Shown piece by piece: positions 1-9,025 of a stretch of 64,000 nucleotides of DNA. How positions within the stretch are numbered: the stretch's first letter is position 1; each line of letters opens with the position of its first letter. The notes beneath the pieces were generated by a model that saw nothing but the letters and a program-made list of their open reading frames with translations, had not been told where the DNA came from and made no database searches. The translations under genes were made by a program, and so were the position numbers. This DNA comes from an uncultured Alphaproteobacteria bacterium. Lineage in GTDB: Bacteria; Pseudomonadota; Alphaproteobacteria; HIMB59; GCA-002718135. The stretch covers positions 30,610 through 94,609 of the forward strand of contig CACGJH010000007.1 of the NCBI GenBank assembly GCA_902573325.1. Direction: 5' to 3'.

Positions 1-805
1 CGGTAGGTTCAATTTTGGTGTCATAGCTTAAATAACAAGTATTGGGTTTTAAAAAATTGACTCCATTTTTTATAAAATTTTTTACGTATTTTTTTTGCAA
101 GATATTTTGTACAACATTAAAATCATCCAATGTATTTATGCCCAACATTGTTTCTTTGTTACACTCAATATAATTGATAGGAATATTTTTTTTTGAAAAA
201 ATTTTGCATATATCAGGAAGATATCTTTCTTTTTTAATTTTATTTTCTTTAATATTTTTTAAATTATCAAATAATAATTTAGTATTTGCTATCAAAATAC
301 CAGAATTACATAAATTGATTTTTTTTTGTTCAGGTTTTAAATTGATTTGCTCAATTATTTCTTCAACGTAGTTGTTATTTAATAATAACCTACCATAACC
401 ATGTGGCTCTAAAGTATTAAATGCAATTAACGAAGCTTTCGCTTTACTTTTTTTAAATTTACTTACTAGTTTTCTTATATCTTTAACTTCAACTAAAGGT
501 GTGTCACCAAATAAAATTAAAATATTTTTTGATTTAACATATTTTTTAACTTGCTCAATTGCATCAGCGGTTCCTTTTTGTTTTTTTTGAACAACTAACT
601 TTGAGGTATTTAATATTAACTTTAATTCTTCTTTATTTTTTTCATTAGATACAACTAATATATTTTTACCAGATATTTTTTTTGCAATATTAAAAATATG
701 TGAAACAATTGGTAACCCGCATAATGGATAAACAAGCTTTGATTTACTTACTTTAAATCTCGTACTATTGCCTGCAGCAAGTATAACAGTTGTGATATCA
801 GACAT
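1..805 (-). CDS. glmU: GlmU, bifunctional UDP-GlcNAc pyrophosphorylase / GlcN-1-P acetyltransferase (partial, C-terminus outside window)
   Basis: The ATG at 805 opens a reading frame that runs off the left edge, so about 268 residues are visible. It starts with a nucleotidyltransferase P-loop (ILAAGNSTRF), followed by QKKQKGTADAI, FGDTPLV and EPHGYGR, the usual order in the GlmU uridylyltransferase domain. Near the window edge the sequence GVNFLKPNTCYLSYDTKI looks like the first coil of the left-handed beta-helix acetyltransferase domain. The enzyme makes UDP-GlcNAc in the cytoplasm for peptidoglycan and LPS. The canonical proline of the signature (usually S-x-x-P-K) is replaced here (KVSKSKL), a mild divergence. 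The gene begins 4 bp after the ParA-type gene stop, so the two are probably co-transcribed. Family call is firm; the acetyltransferase half is unseen. Confidence 0.85.
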   Translation of the reverse strand, partial: MSDITTVILAAGNSTRFKVSKSKLVYPLCGLPIVSHIFNIAKKISGKNILVVSNEKNKEELKLILNTSKLVVQKKQKGTADAIEQVKKYVKSKNILILFGDTPLVEVKDIRKLVSKFKKSKAKASLIAFNTLEPHGYGRLLLNNNYVEEIIEQINLKPEQKKINLCNSGILIANTKLLFDNLKNIKENKIKKERYLPDICKIFSKKNIPINYIECNKETMLGINTLDDFNVVQNILQKKYVKNFIKNGVNFLKPNTCYLSYDTKIEPT

Positions 806-809
806 TAAG

Positions 810-1442
810 TTAGAAATTTCTTAAAATTTCGTTTCCAACATTAATTATTTCTTTTGAAGCATCTGATGTAACACTTATATCTACTACACCTCTTCCAACT
901 GAGAATGTTTCTGCAAATAATACTTTGCTAGACAGTCGGGAGCGAGCAATTTTAGCACCAGCATATCTTAAACGCAAAATCATTGCGTCGGTTAATTTTG
1001 CTCTCGGCATCACTCTATTAAGAATAATTATTGGATTTTTTCTTTCTTGTTTTGCAATTTTTAAAAAAGGAAGTGTAGCCATTAAGTCTACTGGACTTGG
1101 TTGTACTGGAACAAATACCCTATCAGAAGCTTTTACAACCTGCATTGTTTCAAAAGTTATAGATGGAGGGCTATCAATTATTATAAAGTCGTACTTTCTT
1201 TTTATGGCTTTAATTTCATCTATTAAATTCCTTATATCAAAATTTAATTGAGTTATTCCAATATCATCTTCACCATAATAAGATTTTCTTGCTTCAAGCC
1301 AATATGATAGACTTTTTTGTGCATCAGCATCTATAACAGCTACTTTGTAACCACTATTGCTCCACAAAACTGATAGATTTGCTGAAAGAGTTGATTTACC
1401 TGAGCCACCTTTTTGATTCGAAAATGCTATAACTTTTCCCAT
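810..1442 (-). CDS. ParA/MinD-family P-loop ATPase
   Basis: Small (about 210 aa) cytoplasmic ATPase with the deviant Walker A motif of the ParA family (KGGSGKST near residue 11), a Walker A' region VIDADAQKS and Walker B FIIIDSPPS. The size and absence of an N-terminal helix-turn-helix place it with orphan ParA/MipZ-like proteins rather than the larger chromosomal ParA. No parB is adjacent, so the cargo (chromosome, protein complex, cell-pole system) cannot be told. The frame could start at a TTG at 1448, but the ATG at 1442 directly precedes the GKVIAFSNQKGG core and is preferred. The gene is divergent from the Sua5 gene (57 bp apart) and upstream of glmU on the same strand. Unusual neighbourhood for a ParA, otherwise ordinary. 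Confidence 0.8.
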   Translation of the reverse strand: MGKVIAFSNQKGGSGKSTLSANLSVLWSNSGYKVAVIDADAQKSLSYWLEARKSYYGEDDIGITQLNFDIRNLIDEIKAIKRKYDFIIIDSPPSITFETMQVVKASDRVFVPVQPSPVDLMATLPFLKIAKQERKNPIIILNRVMPRAKLTDAMILRLRYAGAKIARSRLSSKVLFAETFSVGRGVVDISVTSDASKEIINVGNEILRNF

Positions 1443-1499
1443 ATACAAGTATTGATAATAACTATTTTAAAGATAGATGGAAACATTTTATAAAAAAAT

Positions 1500-2417
1500 A
1501 TGAAAAAAAATAAGTTAGATATTGCAAAAAAATTATTAAGCAGTGGAGAACTTGTAATATTTCCCACAGAAACAGTATTTGGTCTTGGAGCAGATGCAAC
1601 AAATGATGAGGCTGTAAAATCTATTTTTAAAGTAAAAAAAAGACCAAGAAGTAATCCAATTATCTGTCACTTTAAAAGTATTAAACAAATAGAAAAATAT
1701 TTTATTTTAAATAAATTTGAAAAAAAATTAGGTTCAACATTCTGGCCTGGTCCTTTAACAATAATATTACAAAAAAAGAAAAATTCTAAAATATCAAAAT
1801 TAGTCTCTAACAACTCAACTTTAGTTGGCTGCAGAATTCCCGGTAATAAATTGGCTAAAAAATTAATTACTTTATTTGACCTACCTATTGCAGCCCCTAG
1901 TGCTAATCTATCAGAAAGAACTTCTGTAACTAATATTATGGATATCGATCCTATTCTCGTAAAAAAAATATTTGTTTTAAAAGATAAACAGTCTTCTCAT
2001 GGACTAGAGTCCACAGTTGTTAGAATTGATAACAATAATGAAATTGAAGTATTAAGATATGGCAGCATAACTGTTGAAGAGCTAAATAAATATGCAAAAG
2101 TAAAAATTAAAAAGAAATCATCTATTTCTCCTGGTAATTTAAAAAAACATTACTCAACTTTAAAGCCAATAAGAATGAATGCTAAGAGAATACTAAAAAA
2201 TGAAGGTTTATTAAATTTTGGCAATAATAAATTAAAGTCTAAAATAATTAATTTAAATTTGAGTAATAAAAAAAATTTAAATGAAGCTGCAAAAAATTTT
2301 TATCATTATCTTCATAAATTAGATCAAAGTAGATGCAAAAAAATTGCTGTAGTAGAAATACCTGATAAAGGGCTTGGCAAAACTATAAATGACAGATTAA
2401 GAAGAGCAATTAAGTAA
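1500..2417 (+). CDS. L-threonylcarbamoyladenylate synthase (Sua5/YwlC/YrdC)
   Basis: Makes L-threonylcarbamoyl-AMP from threonine, bicarbonate and ATP, the first step of the t6A37 tRNA modification. The YrdC domain spans roughly residues 8-190, with GELVIFPTETVFGLG at its start, then KVKKRPRSNPI (basic nucleotide-binding stretch), FWPGPLT and PIAAPSANLS. At 305 aa it is longer than the bare TsaC domain (about 190 aa) and carries a C-terminal Sua5 extension that is Lys/Asn-rich, fitting the Sua5 type. The stop falls immediately before the convergent puuB-like gene, with no gap and no visible terminator. Call is secure for the family. Confidence 0.9.
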   Translation: MKKNKLDIAKKLLSSGELVIFPTETVFGLGADATNDEAVKSIFKVKKRPRSNPIICHFKSIKQIEKYFILNKFEKKLGSTFWPGPLTIILQKKKNSKISKLVSNNSTLVGCRIPGNKLAKKLITLFDLPIAAPSANLSERTSVTNIMDIDPILVKKIFVLKDKQSSHGLESTVVRIDNNNEIEVLRYGSITVEELNKYAKVKIKKKSSISPGNLKKHYSTLKPIRMNAKRILKNEGLLNFGNNKLKSKIINLNLSNKKNLNEAAKNFYHYLHKLDQSRCKKIAVVEIPDKGLGKTINDRLRRAIK

Positions 2418-3740
2418 TTACAATCTATTTAAATAATCCATTAACCTATAGTAAATAATGGCTGAAGAATACAATGGTCTTCTAAACATGTTGCCACCTG
2501 GAATTTTAAAATGATTAATTTGCTCAAACATATCAAAATTATTTGATTTATTTAAAATTTTTTCAGCTACCATTTTTCCTCCCATAATACTCATAGCTAA
2601 CCCATGCCCAGAGTAAGCATGAGCATAATATAACTTTTGTTTCATTATAGTTCCAAAAATAGGCAATCTATTAATCGATATTGCCAAGGTACCTCCCCAA
2701 GAAAATTCAATTTTAAATTTTTTTAATTCAGGAAAAACTTTATACATTCGTTTAGAGACAAAACTCTTTGCATCTTTTACAAAATGAGATGTAATTGTTT
2801 CAGGTCCTCCAAAAAGAAGTCTGTAGTCTTCTGAAAATCTATAATAATCAATCATAAATCTAGAATCTATTACGCCACAATTTCTTTTGATTAATTTACT
2901 TGCCAGATCTTTTCCGAGAGGTTCTGTTGCAATAATATAATTATTTATAGGCATAAAATAATTTCTCTTTGATCCTAAAAGATTGTCAAGATAACCATTG
3001 CAACCAATAATTACTTTCTTTGCTTTAATAATATTTTTTCCAGAGTGAATTATAACTTCTTTTTGATTATCAACAATTTTATCAGCCGGAGAATTTTCAT
3101 ATATATTTATACCATTCGCTAAACACTGTTCTGCTAAACCATATGTCAGTTTTAATGGGTTTAAATGATAAGAATCCTTTAAAAGCATTCCAGAAAAATA
3201 TCTGTCACTATTAACTTCATCTCTTATTGAATTGTGGTCAAAGTATTCATAATTATTATAATTATAATTCTTCTGCATATGCTCAATTTCATCTTGAAAA
3301 TATTTATAATCTTTTTTTGTGTTGCCGACATGAAGAACACCTTGTCTAAGCGCACAGTCAATTTTGTATTTTTCAATTAAATTAACTACATTTGAAACAG
3401 CATCTAATCCAACTTTCCAAAAAAATTTTGCTTTTTCAATACCAAATTTTTTTTCTAAGTAGAATTGATCTTTTCTCATTCCAATTCCTAGTTGACCACC
3501 ATTCCTACCAGAAGCACCGGATCCAACTTTATTTGCTTCCAAAATCGTTATTGATAAACCCTGATTAGATAAATTTAATGCTGAAGAAATACCTGTTAAA
3601 CCACCTCCAATAATACATACATCAGTTGAAATATTCTCATTTAATTTACTTTGATTAGAAAAATTAGGTGCTGAAAATTTATAAAAACTCTCTTTTTCAT
3701 TATCATGTTGATTAAAAGTCCTTTTTTTTGTAGTAAACAT
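2418..3740 (-). CDS. FAD-dependent amine oxidoreductase, gamma-glutamylputrescine oxidase-like (PuuB/DAO family)
   Basis: 440-aa DAO-fold flavoenzyme. The N-terminus has the FAD dinucleotide fold DVCIIGGGLTGISSAL (about residues 40-56), followed by LEANKVGSGASGRNGGQ, the characteristic second FAD segment of the PuuB/ordL group. The C-terminal FSWGGTLAISINRLPIFG and AHAYSGHGLAMSIMGG segments complete the FAD site. Known PuuB enzymes oxidise gamma-glutamylputrescine to the aldehyde with release of ammonia and H2O2. The gene is divergent, 50 bp, from a glutamine-synthetase-like gene that would supply that substrate, which supports this role over generic amino acid oxidation. Substrate remains inference from context. 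Confidence 0.75.
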   Translation of the reverse strand: MFTTKKRTFNQHDNEKESFYKFSAPNFSNQSKLNENISTDVCIIGGGLTGISSALNLSNQGLSITILEANKVGSGASGRNGGQLGIGMRKDQFYLEKKFGIEKAKFFWKVGLDAVSNVVNLIEKYKIDCALRQGVLHVGNTKKDYKYFQDEIEHMQKNYNYNNYEYFDHNSIRDEVNSDRYFSGMLLKDSYHLNPLKLTYGLAEQCLANGINIYENSPADKIVDNQKEVIIHSGKNIIKAKKVIIGCNGYLDNLLGSKRNYFMPINNYIIATEPLGKDLASKLIKRNCGVIDSRFMIDYYRFSEDYRLLFGGPETITSHFVKDAKSFVSKRMYKVFPELKKFKIEFSWGGTLAISINRLPIFGTIMKQKLYYAHAYSGHGLAMSIMGGKMVAEKILNKSNNFDMFEQINHFKIPGGNMFRRPLYSSAIIYYRLMDYLNRL

Positions 3741-3790
3741 TAACTTATCTTTAATGGTTTAATAATAATTAGTAAACAAACAGTCTCAAT

Positions 3791-5158
3791 ATGATTGAAA
3801 AATTTCAAAATTGGTTTCAGGAAAACTCTATTACAGAAGTTGAATGTTTAGTTCCAGATCTTGGGGGCATAGCAAGGGGAAAAATTTTACCGACAAATAA
3901 ATTTTTAAAAGGATTGGAAGATGAAAGTCACAGATTACCACAATCAACTTTTATTCAAACCATATCAGGAGATTATGCAACTGAGGACTCTGCTGGTGCT
4001 TTACCAAGAAGTGTTTACAATCCAACTGACATTGATGTAATTTTAAAACCAGATTTTGATACAATGAGAGTAGTGCCATGGTACGACGACCCTACTGCAC
4101 AAATTATCTGCGATGCAATAAATCTAAATGGAGATGATGTTATAAATTCTAGTAGGAATGCTCTAAAAAATATTCTTAAACTTTATAAAAAAGATAAATT
4201 AACTCCAATTGTTTCACCAGAGTTAGAATTTTATTTAGTGAAACCTAATGCTGACTCAGATTACCCCCTCGAAGTGCCAGTTGGTCAATCAGGTAGACAA
4301 GAAACAGGTAAGCAAGCCTTGGGTATAGATGCTGTTAACGAATTTGATCATCTTTTTGAGGATGTATATAATTATTGTGAAGCACAAAATATAGAAATTG
4401 ATACTATTAATCATGAATCTGGCTCAGCTCAGATGGAAATTAATTTTCAGCATGGCGATCCTTTAGATCTAGCAGACCAGGTATTTTTATTTAAAAGAAC
4501 TTTAAGACAGTCAGCTTTGAAACATAAACTTCATGCAACATTTATGGCAAAACCTATGGAGAACCAACCTGGCAGTGCAATGCACATACATCAATCAATA
4601 TATAATGAAAAAAATAAAAATATTTTTTTTAATCAATCAACTAAAATTTCAAAAAAAATGAAAAACTATTTAGGTGGTTTGGAAAAATATACTCCATTAT
4701 TAATGCCAATATACGCTCCAAATATAAATTCATTTAGAAGATTGTTTGCAACTTGGGGTGCTCCTAAAAATGTTAAATGGGGAATAGGTAATAGAAGTTG
4801 TGGTTTTAGAATTCCATCAATTGAGGAAAGGAATATACGTATTGAAAATAGAATTCCTGGATCTGATACAAATCCATATCTAGTTTTTGCAGCTAATTTA
4901 GCTTCAGGATATTTAGGAATGAAAAACAATTTAAAACCAAATCCAGAAACTAAAGATAGTGCATTTAAAGATAAAAATTCTAATCTACCTAAAAATATGG
5001 ATGAATCGTTAACTCTCTTTGAAAATGATGAAGATATAAAATCCATATTTAATGAAAAATTTGTAAGGTCGATAGCTGCGATAAGAAGAGTTGAGTATCA
5101 AGCTTATTTATCAGTAATAAGTTCTTGGGAGCGAGAATATTTATTACTTAATGTTTAA
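3791..5158 (+). CDS. Glutamine synthetase family protein, gamma-glutamylputrescine synthetase-like (PuuA)
   Basis: 455-aa GS-fold ligase. The N-terminal beta-grasp region contains VECLVPDLGGIARGK (about residues 18-32), typical of PuuA-like GS proteins rather than GlnA. The catalytic barrel contains PELEFYL, NHESGSAQMEIN, MHIHQSIY and a phosphate/nucleotide site RSCGFRIPS. Family members ligate glutamate to amines using ATP. Location between puuB-like and pot/agu genes suggests gamma-glutamylation of putrescine or another polyamine. The 3' end overlaps the convergent potC end by 11 bp. The exact amine cannot be read from sequence; GS-like proteins acting on ethanolamine or other amines are alternatives. 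Confidence 0.75.
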   Translation: MIEKFQNWFQENSITEVECLVPDLGGIARGKILPTNKFLKGLEDESHRLPQSTFIQTISGDYATEDSAGALPRSVYNPTDIDVILKPDFDTMRVVPWYDDPTAQIICDAINLNGDDVINSSRNALKNILKLYKKDKLTPIVSPELEFYLVKPNADSDYPLEVPVGQSGRQETGKQALGIDAVNEFDHLFEDVYNYCEAQNIEIDTINHESGSAQMEINFQHGDPLDLADQVFLFKRTLRQSALKHKLHATFMAKPMENQPGSAMHIHQSIYNEKNKNIFFNQSTKISKKMKNYLGGLEKYTPLLMPIYAPNINSFRRLFATWGAPKNVKWGIGNRSCGFRIPSIEERNIRIENRIPGSDTNPYLVFAANLASGYLGMKNNLKPNPETKDSAFKDKNSNLPKNMDESLTLFENDEDIKSIFNEKFVRSIAAIRRVEYQAYLSVISSWEREYLLLNV

Positions 5159-5942
5159 ATTTTTTATTAAAATAAAAATAAAATAAACCAATTATTATTA
5201 AAGCAAACATTAAAATTGCTGATAATGCGTTTACTTCAGGACTCAATCCTAATCTAACTTTAGAAAAAACTACAATTGGCAATGTGTTAGCTCCAGGCCC
5301 AGTAGTAAAACTCGCAACAACTAGATCATCTAAAGAAATTGTAAAAGCTAATAACCAACCAGCAATAATAGAAGGTAAAATTATTGGTAAAGTTATCTTA
5401 TAGAGTACCTTGGTATAATTATAGCCTAGATCCATCGCAGCTTCCTCAATATTTTTGTTAAAGTCAGTTAATCTTGCTTGAATAATAATTGCGACAAATG
5501 CAATACAAAAAGTAACGTGTGATATAAAAATAGTTAATTGCCCTCTTGATGATGGAAATCCAATTACATTATTTAAGCTTATAAAAAAAAGTAACATTGA
5601 AAGACCTAAAATTAATTCTGGCAAAACCAAAGGTGTTGATGAAAGAAAAATATAAAATGATTTAAAAGGAATTTTTCTTATTCTTACAAGTGAATATCCA
5701 ATCATAACTCCTAAAATTGTAGCAAAAGTTGCAGACAAAGCTGCAATTTTAATACTAATAATAAATGCCTCAATTATTTGTTCATTATTAAATAACTCAT
5801 TGTACCATCTTAAAGAAAATCCTTTCCAAACCATTACTCTCTTATTTTCATTAAATGAGTAAAAAATTAAAACTAAAATTGGGAAATATAAAAAAAATAA
5901 ACCTAAAAAAACAACAGTACTTTTGATTAAACTAGATTTCAT
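5148..5942 (-). CDS. potC: Polyamine ABC transporter permease PotC-like
   Basis: Inner-membrane permease with about six hydrophobic segments. The EAA coupling motif is visible as EEAAMDLGYNYTKVLYKITLP, typical for the second permease of spermidine/putrescine importers, and FSLRWYNELF near residue 40 matches PotC/PotI. The frame extends up to 6011, but the ATG at 5942 (MKSSLIKS) gives the normal PotC length (about 264 aa) and an 11-bp overlap with potB; the extension would be translated inside potB. It is the last gene of the agu-pot run. Confidence 0.88.
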   Translation of the reverse strand: MKSSLIKSTVVFLGLFFLYFPILVLIFYSFNENKRVMVWKGFSLRWYNELFNNEQIIEAFIISIKIAALSATFATILGVMIGYSLVRIRKIPFKSFYIFLSSTPLVLPELILGLSMLLFFISLNNVIGFPSSRGQLTIFISHVTFCIAFVAIIIQARLTDFNKNIEEAAMDLGYNYTKVLYKITLPIILPSIIAGWLLAFTISLDDLVVASFTTGPGANTLPIVVFSKVRLGLSPEVNALSAILMFALIIIGLFYFYFNKKFKH

Positions 5943-6819
5943 TTTTTTGACTCCAACGAGAATAAAGTATTTGAAAAATAACAATTGGCAAAACCAAAAT
6001 AATAATTCCACTAAAAGCTAAAGCACTAGCACCTGGCCAGTTTCTATTAACAAAGAATTCCTCCCATAATATTTTTCCATAATACAATCTATCACTACCA
6101 CCTAACATTTCAGGTATAATAAATTCTCCAACAACAGGTATAAAAACTAATAAAGATCCGGCAACAATTCCTGGAACAGACAAAGGAAGAATAACTTTAA
6201 AAAAGGTTTTAATACGATTTAATCCTAAATCTTTTGATGCTTCAATTAAATTTAAGTCAAATTTATTTAAGTATCCATAGAGTGGTAAAATCATCAAAGG
6301 TAAATAAGTGTATACAATTCCCATGATGACAGCATATTGATTGTATAATAATTGAAGTGGTTCTGATGTTATGCCTAGGTTTAGAAGTATTACATTTAAA
6401 ATTCCATTATTCTGTAAAATTATTTTCCATGCATATACTCTTAATAAAAATGATGACCAAAATGGAATAACTACTAAAACTAATAGGATATTTCTTAATC
6501 TGATATTTGAAGTCGCAATATAAAAAGCTAATGGGAACCCAATAAGTAAACAAAAAAAAGTAGATATTAGAGCTAGTATCAAAGAGTTTACAAAAGATCC
6601 AATGTAGTAATAATCACTAAATATATAAACATAGTTTTCAAATGTAGTATTGATCTTAAATCCATTATCAAAAAGAAAAATATCTTGATAAGGGGGCATC
6701 CCCCATTCTGATACCGAAATTGATATTTTAAAAATTATAGCTAATGGTATAAAAAAAAATAGAACAAGCCAAAAATAAGGACTAAAAACAAAATATTTTT
6801 CAAATAATTTATTTTTCAA
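5932..6819 (-). CDS. potB: Polyamine ABC transporter permease PotB-like
   Basis: 295-aa inner-membrane permease of the PotB/PotH type. It has an N-terminal hydrophobic segment (YFWLVLFFFIPLAIIF), a long periplasmic stretch, and the EAA loop EASKDLGLNRIKTFFKVILP. It forms the transmembrane pair with PotC. The only plausible initiation codon is TTG at 6819, placed immediately after the potA stop (TAATTG on the minus strand), so translation is probably coupled to potA; the next in-frame ATG would remove the first membrane segment. Confidence 0.88.
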   Translation of the reverse strand: MKNKLFEKYFVFSPYFWLVLFFFIPLAIIFKISISVSEWGMPPYQDIFLFDNGFKINTTFENYVYIFSDYYYIGSFVNSLILALISTFFCLLIGFPLAFYIATSNIRLRNILLVLVVIPFWSSFLLRVYAWKIILQNNGILNVILLNLGITSEPLQLLYNQYAVIMGIVYTYLPLMILPLYGYLNKFDLNLIEASKDLGLNRIKTFFKVILPLSVPGIVAGSLLVFIPVVGEFIIPEMLGGSDRLYYGKILWEEFFVNRNWPGASALAFSGIIILVLPIVIFQILYSRWSQKNEI

Positions 6820-7887
6820 TTAATCCTCTAAAACCTTGATTGATTCACTTTCCCAAATACAAATGACTTTCTCCCCTTTTGGAAAATTATAATTTGAGTT
6901 GGAGTTAAAATTCTGATCTAAAACTGAAATTATCATATTTTTAATTTTAATTTCATAACGTGTAAAACTTCCCAAATATGATTTTTCTAAAATTTCTCCA
7001 CTAAAGGAATTAAATGAACTTGTTTTCAAATTATTCATTGATTGTATTTTTATTTTCTCTGGTCTTAGTAAAATATTAGTTTTTGTATTTTTTAATTCTT
7101 TGTTTAATTTAAAATTTATACCTAAATCATCAGAATAAAAATTTTCATCTTTCTTATAAATCTCAATTATATTTGCAATTCCTATAAAATTGGCAGTATA
7201 AAGACTTTTAGGATTTTCATAAATCTCTTCAGGGCTAGAGCATTCCAAAATAAGACCATTCTTCATTATTGCCATTCTATCAGATAAGGACATTGCTTCT
7301 TCCTGATCATGGGTGACAAAAACAAATGTAATTTTTAGTTTCTTTTGGAGTGTTGTTAACTCTAATTGCGTTTTTGATCTGAGTTTTTTATCTAGTGCTG
7401 CAAGAGGCTCATCTAATAATAATAACTTAGGTTTTTTTATTAAGCACCTTCCAAGGGCAACTCGTTGCTGCTCTCCTCCTGATAATTGCTTAATTCTTCT
7501 ATTTAATAAATGTTCAATAGATAAAAGTTCGGCAATATTTCTTACGTTTATTTCAATTTCTTTTTGGGTAAAATTTTCTTTTATTCCAAAAGCTAAATTA
7601 TTAAATACGTTTAAGTGAGGAAATAGAGCATACGATTGAAACATATAATTTAATGGTCTTTCAAAAGGTTCAAGGTTTGTTATGTCCGTTCCGTCGAGTA
7701 TTACACGTCCTGTATCTGGCTTCTCAAATCCGCCTAGTATTCTTAGTAAGGTAGTTTTGCCTGAGCCCGATGATCCTAAGAGACCAAAAAATTCAGATTT
7801 TGAAATATTTAAATTAATATTTTCTAAAACTTTGTTATCTCCAAATGATTTAGAAATATTTTCAATTACAAGAAAATTATTATCCAT
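6820..7887 (-). CDS. potA: Polyamine ABC transporter ATP-binding protein PotA-like
   Basis: 355-aa ABC ATPase. Walker A GSSGSGKTT (about residues 37-45), signature LSGGEQQRVALGR, Walker B LLLLDEPLAALD and switch HDQEEA are all intact. A C-terminal TOBE-like regulatory domain follows (about residues 240-355; LLRPEKIKI). This matches PotA/PotG, the energy module for the PotB-PotC permeases. Between its start and the upstream potD stop there is a perfect 13-bp hairpin (7894-7923), which probably sets the binding-protein to transporter ratio. Confidence 0.9.
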   Translation of the reverse strand: MDNNFLVIENISKSFGDNKVLENINLNISKSEFFGLLGSSGSGKTTLLRILGGFEKPDTGRVILDGTDITNLEPFERPLNYMFQSYALFPHLNVFNNLAFGIKENFTQKEIEINVRNIAELLSIEHLLNRRIKQLSGGEQQRVALGRCLIKKPKLLLLDEPLAALDKKLRSKTQLELTTLQKKLKITFVFVTHDQEEAMSLSDRMAIMKNGLILECSSPEEIYENPKSLYTANFIGIANIIEIYKKDENFYSDDLGINFKLNKELKNTKTNILLRPEKIKIQSMNNLKTSSFNSFSGEILEKSYLGSFTRYEIKIKNMIISVLDQNFNSNSNYNFPKGEKVICIWESESIKVLED

Positions 7888-7893
7888 CTTAAA

Positions 7894-7923
7894 TCAGCAC
7901 TAATATTAATATATTAGTGCTGA
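7894..7923 (-). terminator. Intercistronic hairpin between potD and potA
   Basis: Perfect inverted repeat: 13-bp arms at 7894-7906 and 7911-7923 around a 4-nt loop. In the direction of transcription (minus strand) it lies 16 bp after the potD stop and shortly before the potA ATG. It is not followed by a long U run, so it looks more like a partial attenuator or an mRNA 3'-end stabiliser for potD than a full terminator. Hairpins of this kind are common after the binding-protein gene of importer operons. Confidence 0.6.
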
Positions 7924-7938
7924 AATGAAGTATATTTT

Positions 7939-8985
7939 TTAATTTGATTTAAATTTATTAAAATATTTAGTTGATAATTGTGCTTTTTTAGGTGAGTCAG
8001 CAGTATCAGCAAATAGCATACTTAAAGTTGCTTCATCTGGATAAATAGCTGGATCTCCTAAAATTTCTGGATCAACTAGCTCATTAGCTGCTTTGTTTGG
8101 ATTAGAATACCAAACATAGTTTGTAATATCTGCAGCAACTTCAGGGCGCAAAATATAATTTATAAACTTATGTGCATTTAAAACATTTTTTGCATCAGCT
8201 GGAATTGCCATCATATCAAACCAAATTACAGTTCCCTCTGAAGGAATAGAATACCAAACTGGTTCTATTTCTTCGTAAGCAGCAATAAAAACATCACCTG
8301 ACCATCCCATAGCTAGACAAATTTCACCATTAGCAAGATCGTCTATATATTGAGAAGAATCAAAATACCTAATGAAAGGTCTAATTTCCTGCAACATTGA
8401 AAGAGCAGCCTTATAATCATTTTCGTCTTCGGTGTTAGGATCTTTACCTACATATTTTAAGGCAATTTCCATTACTTCAGATGGTGCATCTAACATTGCT
8501 ATACCACAATCTTCATATTTAGAAGCTATAGCTGGGTCAAATAAAACACTCCAACTAGTAACCTCATCTTCATCAACCTTATCAGTATTGTAACCAATAC
8601 CGGTTGTGCCATACATATAGTTTACTGAATACTGACCGCCTGGATCATGTGCATCTATCTTTAATAAAACTTCTGGATCTAAATTTCCTAAGTTCGATAA
8701 TTCAGATTTATCAAGTTTTTGAAAAACTCCAGCCTTGATTTGGTTTTCTAAAAAAGAACCAGAAGGCACGACAATATCATAGCCAGACCCACCAGCTAAA
8801 AGTTTAGCTTCAAGAACCTCATTTGAATCAAAAACATCATAAGTTACATCAATGCCAAATTCATTTTCAAAATTTTCAATTGTATCTTCGGCAATGTAGT
8901 CAGACCAATTGTAAATAAATAATTCTTCTTTAGCCTGAGCTGAAAAAGAAATTAAAACTAATAGAGATATAAAATACTTAAGCAT
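7939..8985 (-). CDS. potD: Periplasmic polyamine-binding protein (PotD/PotF-like)
   Basis: 348-aa extracellular solute-binding protein. The N-terminus has a classical signal peptide, MLKYFISLLVLISFSAQA, with cleavage expected after AQA. The mature protein starts KEELFIYNWSDYIAED, the hallmark opening of PotD/PotF proteins, followed by KLLAGGSGYDIVVPSG. Exact ligand (putrescine, spermidine, agmatine) cannot be read off. The start at 8985 is supported by a strong Shine-Dalgarno just upstream (8990-8997). It follows aguB by 40 bp and precedes the hairpin and potABC. Confidence 0.9.
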   Translation of the reverse strand: MLKYFISLLVLISFSAQAKEELFIYNWSDYIAEDTIENFENEFGIDVTYDVFDSNEVLEAKLLAGGSGYDIVVPSGSFLENQIKAGVFQKLDKSELSNLGNLDPEVLLKIDAHDPGGQYSVNYMYGTTGIGYNTDKVDEDEVTSWSVLFDPAIASKYEDCGIAMLDAPSEVMEIALKYVGKDPNTEDENDYKAALSMLQEIRPFIRYFDSSQYIDDLANGEICLAMGWSGDVFIAAYEEIEPVWYSIPSEGTVIWFDMMAIPADAKNVLNAHKFINYILRPEVAADITNYVWYSNPNKAANELVDPEILGDPAIYPDEATLSMLFADTADSPKKAQLSTKYFNKFKSN

Positions 8986-8989
8986 TATT

Positions 8990-8997
8990 CCCCTCCT
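8990..8997 (-). promoter_or_regulatory. Strong Shine-Dalgarno of potD
   Basis: The minus strand reads AGGAGGGG here, 4 nt before the ATG at 8985. Most genes in this window lack a recognisable ribosome binding site, so a near-perfect one in front of the binding-protein gene suggests high translation. Confidence 0.7.
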
Positions 8998-9025
8998 AAA
9001 TAAAAATTACATTAAATAAAATAAA

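Noticed and set aside
925..1251. Plus-strand frame inside the ParA-type gene
   Set aside because: Antisense to a clear Walker-motif ATPase; no recognisable domain.
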